DNA of 64,000 bases from positions 930,001-994,000 of the forward strand of contig MBPM02000016.1 in NCBI GenBank assembly GCA_001695595.3, written 5' to 3'. The stretch is from Plasmopara viticola (lineage: Eukaryota; Oomycota; Peronosporomycetes; Peronosporales; Peronosporaceae). How positions within the stretch are numbered: the stretch's first letter is position 1; each line of letters begins with the position of its first letter. Positions 58,306 through 64,000 of the stretch are shown here, piece after piece. The notes beneath the pieces were generated by a model, which saw nothing but the letters and a program-made list of their open reading frames with translations, was not told the origin of the DNA and did not search any database. Made by a program: the position numbers and the translations under genes.

Positions 58306-58640
58306 GGATCGGCCTTACTTGATAGAGTTTCGAAGGTAGCGAGGAAGCGATAGAGTTTGAGAGGTTGAACGGCGAGGAACGAGGCTGAATAGAAAAGTTA
58401 AAATTTGAACACTTGATGGTAATTTAAGAAGTGAGTTAGAATTAGCTACTGCTATCATCTTGTGTCCTACGCTCCCTTTTTCTCTTTTCTGTGTTTTCTA
58501 GCTTTTGTGATTTTCTACTTGATTTATCTTCTTTCTTGAAGTTGCAGTTTAGAACTGCATCCAGTATTACTGGTGACGTTTAATATCAACCATATATATA
58601 TAAACATATGGCATGAACTCTGTAGTTCAGCCATAACTTA
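58306..58640 (-). repeat. 3' LTR of the gypsy element (left end)
   Basis: Homologous to the right edge from about 63804. Both contain ACTTGATAGAGTTTCGAAGG, then GAGAGGTTGAACGGCGAGGA, CATCTTGTGTCCTACGCTC and TCTCTTTTCTGTGTTTTCTA. The left copy carries an extra GAGGAAGC-like duplication near 58341. The inner boundary, about 58640, is approximate. Confidence 0.75.
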
Positions 58641-58652
58641 GTGGGTGAGTCC

Positions 58653-60158
58653 TTACATCCTCCTCGATTTGATTTCGCGTTGGCGCTTCTTGGAGTCTTC
58701 AAGTAGTTGCGACCAATGCAGGACTCTTTTTATCTTCTTCTCCAATACCCATGGTGCCTCATGTTCTGGCTCGCCATGCCATTGAATAAGCCATTCTGGT
58801 TGACGATTGAATTGACGTTTGCATAACAATTTTTCTGGAATTTTCAATTCGTCATTCTGGTCATCTAGAACTATCTTGGATGACTTCGGTATTGGACGAT
58901 GGAGAGATTGATCAGGCATAGATATATACGGTGATTAGACGTCTATTGAAGCTGGGAGCTTCAATTTTGCAACATCAGTGTTTCAATTTCGAAAGGACCG
59001 ATTTTGCGAGCAGCGAACTTTGCTCTTTTCATATCTGTTTCGCTTGCAGCATGTTTTAGCGAAACTCTAGCTGTGTCTAACATAACTAAATCTCCTGGCC
59101 GAAATTTGATTTGATTTACTCTGCGTTTTTGATCATAATACCTCTTCTGAGATTCTTGAGCTTTGAGTAGATTACTACAAGCAAGTTGTATAACTTTTTG
59201 TCTGCTATCTGTGAATTGTTTCGCATATTCTGCGATTGACTTTTCCTTCGTTTGAGAGCTTAGCGATTGTTCCCATATTATTCGTTCTTTTCTTCCAGTG
59301 TCAATTTCAAATGGAGAGAACTTTGTCGTTGCAATTACTAAGGTTGCATGAGCATACTCAATCATTCCTAATTGATTTACCCAATCATCACCTTGGTACG
59401 ATACCATACATCTTCAACAATCAAATTTTGACGTTCTGTTTGGCCATCTGCTTGAGCACGATGTGACGTTGTCATACTCAGTTTGATTCTCATCAACTTC
59501 ATCAAGGATTGCCAAAATGATGAGGTGAACTTGGTGTCACGATCACTGATGATAACTTCAGGTAATCCATGATGTCTTACAATAGTATCGAAAAATACTT
59601 TTGCTGTATCCGTGGTATTGTCGTTTTTATTAACTGCGGCATATTTGGCTTGTTTGGACAACTTGTCGACAGTTGTCATGATTGCATCATAACCTTGTGA
59701 AACAGGAAGTCCCGTAATAAAAAATCCATTGAAATGACTTGCGAACAATATTCAGGAATCGGTATAGGCATAAGTAATCCATTTTTTCGTTGACCATCAT
59801 GTTTCCAACGAGTACAGGTTTCACAACTTTTTACATACTCTTTTATGTCAACCTGCATTGTCTTCCAATAATGCCATTGAGCAATTTGTAAGAATGTTCT
59901 TCGACTGCCTGGATGAGCTGCAATTGAAGAATCGTGATATTGTGAAATGATAAGGGCTCGTAAACGATTATCTTGTGGTACACATAGACGTTTGATTTTG
60001 TTTGGGGAAGTGATATATAACAAATCATCAATTTTGACAAAGACATCGTTATCTCTATTACTTGTCCAAGTTTCTTGAAACTCTTCATCTTTTGCATACG
60101 CTTGTTGAAAATCTTTCTTTATGGCAGGCGCCAATACAACACTTGAAGAGGATAACAT
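58653..60158 (-). pseudogene. Gypsy integrase and chromodomain
   Basis: Reading leftwards: the HHCC zinc domain (SIAAHPGSRRTF, CETCTRWKHD) with its frames ending at 59676; the catalytic core (DAIMTTVDKLSKQAKY, HHGLPEVIISDRDTKFTSSF, RAQADGQTERQNL) at 59377-59748, where the D-D-E acidic residues can be followed; the GPF/Y end (KFRPGDLVMLDT, KIGPFEI) at 58961-59407; and a chromodomain (EWLIQWHGEPEHEAPWVLEK) at 58653-58919. The pieces lie in different frames. Confidence 0.85.
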
Positions 60159-60302
60159 TGAACCTGCATTTACTTGAACTGACTGATCCTCCCCGGATTG
60201 ACTTGGCGCCGGTAGGGTACGAAAACGAGAACCGCGGTGAGAACATAGATTGTCACATTTATGAAACGTAACATTGACGGCTGAAGAATCTGGAAGAGTT
60301 TG

Positions 60303-61490
60303 TCACGATAGTGCGTCAGCAACTACATTGAGCTTATCATTGACATGATGAATCGTGAAGGTAAATTGAGCGAAAAGTGTTAGATATCGAGCTAGTTTTG
60401 CTGATACTTTAGGATGATGAAGTAGCCAAGAACATGCACTATTGTCGGTGTAGATATCAAATTCTCTACCATGTAAATAGTGACGCCACTTCTCCATACC
60501 CATTTTAATTGCAAAGAGCTCGTTTTCATGTGTAGGCCAATTGATTTCATGAGGACCGAGTTTCTAAGAGTAGAAGGTAACTGGATGGTCTTCTTCACCA
60601 TAAAATTGTGATAAAACACCACCCACACATGTACCCGAAGCATCTGTAGTGAGGACGATAGGCTTTCGAAAAATTAGCTGACTTCAAAACTGGTTATGTC
60701 TGCAACGTTTGTTTTAGACGATTGAATGCGACTTCTTGTTCTTCATCCCAATGCCATTTACAGTCTTTTTTGACAAGTTCACTGAGAGGCAATACTATTT
60801 GTGCAAACTGATAAATGAAACGTCGATATAGCCCGCAAGTCCCAAAAAGCTTTGAAGTTCTTTTATATTGGACGGACTTGGCCATTTTGGAATAGAATCA
60901 GTTTTCAATTTATCGACAGAGAGCCCTTTAGCGGATACAATATGTCCTAAAAATTGAATTTCGTGAGGTCCAACACTTAGAATGTTGGGCATAGAGTTTT
61001 CAGCGCGTAATATTGTAAAAACTTGTGATAGATGCTGAAGATGTCTTCAAATGATACGGAAAAGATACATATATCGTCAAGATGAACGACTACAAATGAT
61101 AGACTTTGAAATAGTCGACGCATCAATCTAGACCATGTTCCTGGTATTCCGGACATTCCCACTGGAGCTACACGCCATTCATAGGTTTCATCACCCGTTC
61201 TAAAGGCCGTGTACTTAGAGCTATTCGGATGGACACGCATCTGATGATAACCTTGAGCCAAATCGAGAACCATAAAAATCTTCTTATTTGTCATGCGATC
61301 AAATAATTTATCTACTCGCGGTACTGCGATCTTAGGAATAACGGTCTGAGAATTGACATATCGATAATCAATCACCCATCGAATGGGATGATCTGCGTTA
61401 CCCGACCGAATCCATTTTATACGAGATGGAGCTTTACCTGTGACTGGGTCTTCCTTAGGAACTCCGAAAATGTTTGATACCTATGGAGAA
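60303..61490 (-). pseudogene. Gypsy reverse transcriptase and RNase H
   Basis: RT starts near 61490 (VSNIFGVPKEDPVTGKAPSR) and continues as RWVIDYRYVNSQTVIPKIAV, FMVLDLAQGYHQMRVHP, TAFRTGDETYEWRVAPVGMS and VVVHLDDICIFS. The last is the catalytic box, with HLDD where most elements have YIDD or YVDD. Thumb sequence follows (FLGHIVSAKGLSVDK, SFLGLAGY...RRFI). RNase H is at 60303-60643 (FDIYTDNSACSWLLHHPK; VNDKLNVVADALS). Several stops and frameshifts interrupt it. Confidence 0.88.
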
Positions 61491-61614
61491 TAAGATAATA
61501 CAATCCATCCATTGGCTAATTTTTTCTAAACAAACGAGTGAAGTGCCTCCTGTTCAGTTTTTGACAAACGGAAGGGTGGACGATTACTCGGAACAGCATT
61601 TGGTTTAATTTTAG

Positions 61615-62126
61615 TTAGCATTCAACTGATCGATGTGGTGGCAACTCATCAGGGAGTTGTTCTGGAAAGACATCGTTGAAGTCTTGTACAAAATTAGCGA
61701 TTCTTGGATCGGTTGGTGACTCTATTATTATTGCAACTTTAGACACCTTGATATGATAGACTTCTTCATAGTGTTGATTCGTAAGTTTCATCGAAAATTC
61801 TGCACAAAAGATGTCAAGTGTTTCTTCAGGCAAATATAACTCAGGGAAAAATTGTAATTCATGCGTTTTCCAGTTGACTATATGTTGATATTTAGTCAAC
61901 CCAGGTTTGCCGAGGATGACTCCATATTTGCTATTCATTGGCCATTCAATGACTTCTGTACGAGGAAATACTTCACCTTCAAGTCCACATCAACTAAACC
62001 TTTATTGACTCTGCGCTTAATCGTAGTAGATCCATCAAAACGTGTAACTTGAAGAGTACTAGTGCCTGTGATATGTTTTAGCAGGCCATTCTGGATCACG
62101 TTGCAGGTAGCGCTAGAATCTAGCAT
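61615..62126 (-). pseudogene. Gypsy aspartic protease and downstream linker
   Basis: The frame at 61935-62126 begins LDSSATCNVIQNGLL. This is the retropepsin active-site block, with DSS in place of the canonical DSG/DTG, so catalysis is probably lost. The next frame (61615-61938) has YGVILGKPGLTKYQ, the usual G-x-x-W-L-like turn after the protease, and FVQDFNDVFPEQLPDELPPH, the conserved lead-in to gypsy RT. Confidence 0.75.
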
Positions 62127-63531
62127 AATTTGTACATACTTTTGATTACATCGACCATTTTTGACGAAAGGTCAGTACCGGAAAAACGTTTATTATATGA
62201 AGCGACAGTTGTATGTTGTACCATATTGACACTTTCATGCGTTACTTCAGTGTTATCGAAGAAATTGATCGTTTTGCGATGATAATTATTATTTAAAGTA
62301 TTACGTCCATTCTTTTTGAAACAAACATCAATTGTATGACCAAACTTCTTACAATATTTGTATTTTTGTTTGCGATAACTACCACGTCCTTTATTACATG
62401 ATTGAATTGGACGGGCATGATCAATTTCCGTAGGTTCTGCAGTGTCTGGTTCGAGAGTCGACGTATTCCCTGGGACAAGTGATGGCTGAGATGTTCTTGA
62501 ACGATGTCTTCTATGATGATCAAAATCATAAGCGCGATCATACTCGAGAGCTTTGGACACTGCATCCGACACAGTAGCACAACGACAATAATGTAGTTCC
62601 TCTCGAATTTCACGATGTAAACCGCGAACAAAATAAGTCACTTTATCGATTTCATGCATAGATTTTACTTGCGAAATCAATTGACAAAATTCTCATATGT
62701 TTTTCTCAAGACCTTTACAATACTTCTGTTTTAGGGCGTAAAGCTGATCTCTCAACCGTGCTTGTAAATCAACGAGAGTAAATTCTTTAGTAAGCTCTGC
62801 CTTGAAGTGATCCACACCGTTTATCGTGTCTCTTTTGATCATGTACCAAGCCGCGGCAGCTCCACGAAGATTAGCTGCTAACATTGCGATGATGCGACGT
62901 TGTTTTTGAGTACCTTGTTGGTTGATCCCTTTTGCCCTAAAAAACAGGTTGGCTTGGTCAAAATATAAGCGCACTGACTCGCCCAACTTTCCATGGAAGT
63001 GAGGCATACTAACGCCTTCAACCTTGAAGTCCTTGTTACGGAGTGTTTGGAGATGTTGATCATGACGAGTAATCATCATAGTCAGCTGGGTAATTGCTTC
63101 AGCAAGACTAGGTTCGCTTGATGATGAGACACTCTTTGTTGAAAACAGACGGAATTAAGGAAAACTTATTGAGATTTCGTTCTGGGAGACTTAGAAAATT
63201 TCTCTTTTGAATGCTTACGCTTCGAGCTCCCTTCCTCTTTCTCTTGATGTTAACGTTTGATCTTACGATTCAGACAAACACCGATGATGTTATCCAAATC
63301 AGCGACCTGGACAAAGCAATGTTGAACAGTCGAATGAACAATGTTCCGAGTGATGTGATTGTCAGAAGTCAGAATTGATTGCCGGAGTTTCTGGGTCAGA
63401 AAAAGGACCCGGTCGATAGCGGCGGCAAGATCAGAACGAAGCTTGTTGATTTCGAAGTGTTGAGAGTATAGAGAGGAGAGAGGTTGCTCGAAGGTATAGG
63501 CTTCAGATGATGGTTTTTCCTTACGTGGCAC
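62120..63531 (-). pseudogene. Gypsy gag
   Basis: Three frames. 63250-63531 is an N-terminal helical part. 62693-63079 is the capsid core (VEGVSMPHFHGKLGESVRLY, MLAANLRGAAAAWYM, KEFTLVDLQARLRDQLYALK). 62120-62680 continues with IDKVTYFVRGLHREIREEL, then a nucleocapsid knuckle YKYCKKFGHTIDVCFKK. In that knuckle the first Cys of the C-x2-C-x4-H-x4-C motif is Tyr. The capsid core is related to the fossil at 30302-30725. Confidence 0.8.
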
Positions 63532-63797
63532 ACACGGCTTGCTCTAGGTTCCTATCAACTGTCAACAACAATGACGGTAACGTCAACTTAGTAGGACTGT
63601 AGCTATTGGAATTTTAATTTTTTTGTCGCGTAGCGGTACAGGCCAATTTAATGACTTTAAGCCCAGTCCTAACAGCAAGAGTTCCCAATGTGATGCCAGA
63701 CTTTACGAGTGATATACCAACAGTGTCAACAGGACGGAAACCGACCAAGAGTTTTCAAATGCCCCAACGAGGAGATAACACGACCAACAAGTGCTAC

Positions 63798-64000
63798 CAG
63801 ATGTACGGGTCGGCCGTACTTGATAGAGTTTCGAAGGTAGCGATAGAGTTTGAGAGGTTGAACGGCGAGGAACGAGGCTGAACAGAAGAATTGAAGTTTT
63901 AATACTTGGTGGTAATTTTAGAAGTGAGTTAGATCTAGCTACTGCTTTCATCTTGTGTCCTACGCTCTTTTTTTCTCTTTTCTGTGTTTTCTAGTTTTTC
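63798..64000 (-). repeat. 5' LTR of the gypsy element (partial, right end)
   Basis: Matches the LTR at 58306-58640 from the TACGGGTCGGCC block onward and is cut by the window end. It may begin TGTACGGGTCGGCCGTAC, which contains a small palindrome. The ~270 bp between gag and this LTR (63532-63797) hold the element's untranslated leader, with no clear primer-binding site recognised. Confidence 0.7.

Larger units (their letters stand above)
58306..64000 (-). mobile_element. Ty3/gypsy chromovirus, minus strand, decayed, truncated by the window end
   Basis: A long-terminal-repeat retrotransposon read from right to left: 5' LTR (partial, right edge), gag, protease, RT, RNase H, integrase, chromodomain, 3' LTR. 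This is the standard Metaviridae order, and the C-terminal chromodomain puts it with the chromoviruses. The coding region is broken into more than ten frames by stops and frameshifts, so it is not autonomous. The two LTR ends look about 90% alike over the ~190 bp that can be compared, with one small indel, suggesting an insertion that is not recent. Exact LTR limits and target-site duplication cannot be set because the right LTR runs off the window. Confidence 0.9.

Noticed and set aside
1..64000. CRISPR array, rRNA, tRNA, bacterial operon or replication origin
   Set aside because: None was seen. Intron-containing genes and LTR elements show that this is eukaryotic nuclear DNA; small tRNA genes could still be missed by eye.

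Overview
The window looks like nuclear DNA of an oomycete, most likely a Phytophthora or downy-mildew relative. Intact genes are compact, with short GT-AG introns of about 60-140 bp. They sit in islands between long AT-richer stretches of decayed coding sequence and retroelements. The left edge carries remnants of a Crinkler (CRN)-type header and of a multicopy PD-(D/E)XK nuclease-like family, both typical of plant-pathogenic oomycetes. The organism call is inference; no rRNA or tRNA gene was recognised.

Layout. 1-5.6 kb: decayed CRN/nuclease-like remnants and short dispersed repeats. 5.7-7.6 kb: a broken Ty1/copia element lacking protease and most of integrase. 7.6-18.9 kb: gene-poor, with coding fossils and one ~320 bp SINE-like insertion flanked by a 12 bp target-site duplication. 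18.96-22.0 kb: a PLP fold-III decarboxylase (+) and a convergent five-exon p24/emp24 protein (-) with an extra lumenal domain. 22-27.1 kb: gene-poor. 27.1-27.95 kb: an orphan Cys-rich type I membrane protein (-). 28-32.5 kb: repeats and a retroelement gag fossil. 32.57-34.25 kb: a sugar-1-phosphate nucleotidyltransferase-like enzyme. 34.3-40.5 kb: gene-poor.

40.48-55.29 kb is a dense housekeeping island: a small membrane protein (+), a bacterial/plastid-type CDP-diacylglycerol synthase (-), dolichyl-diphosphatase (-), the BTAF1/MOT1 Swi2/Snf2 ATPase (+), PUS10 pseudouridine synthase (-), an SH3/LIM/zinc-ribbon scaffold (+) and an MLF-like protein (+). The first five gaps between neighbours are only about 55-120 bp, and one is a 90 bp divergent promoter. 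Exons were joined by hand from splice sites and reading phase.

55.5-64 kb holds a second copy of the SINE-like element with its own 12 bp duplication, a gene-poor stretch, and a minus-strand Ty3/gypsy chromodomain element with many frame breaks whose 5' LTR runs off the right end.

Several island products act in the endomembrane system (p24 cargo receptor, dolichol recycling, CDP-DAG synthesis), but nothing shows that they form one pathway. The best candidates for something undescribed are the p24 protein with a DNRLRE-like insertion, the SH3-LIM-LIM-coiled coil-LIM-LIM-SH3-zinc ribbon protein, and the SINE family.
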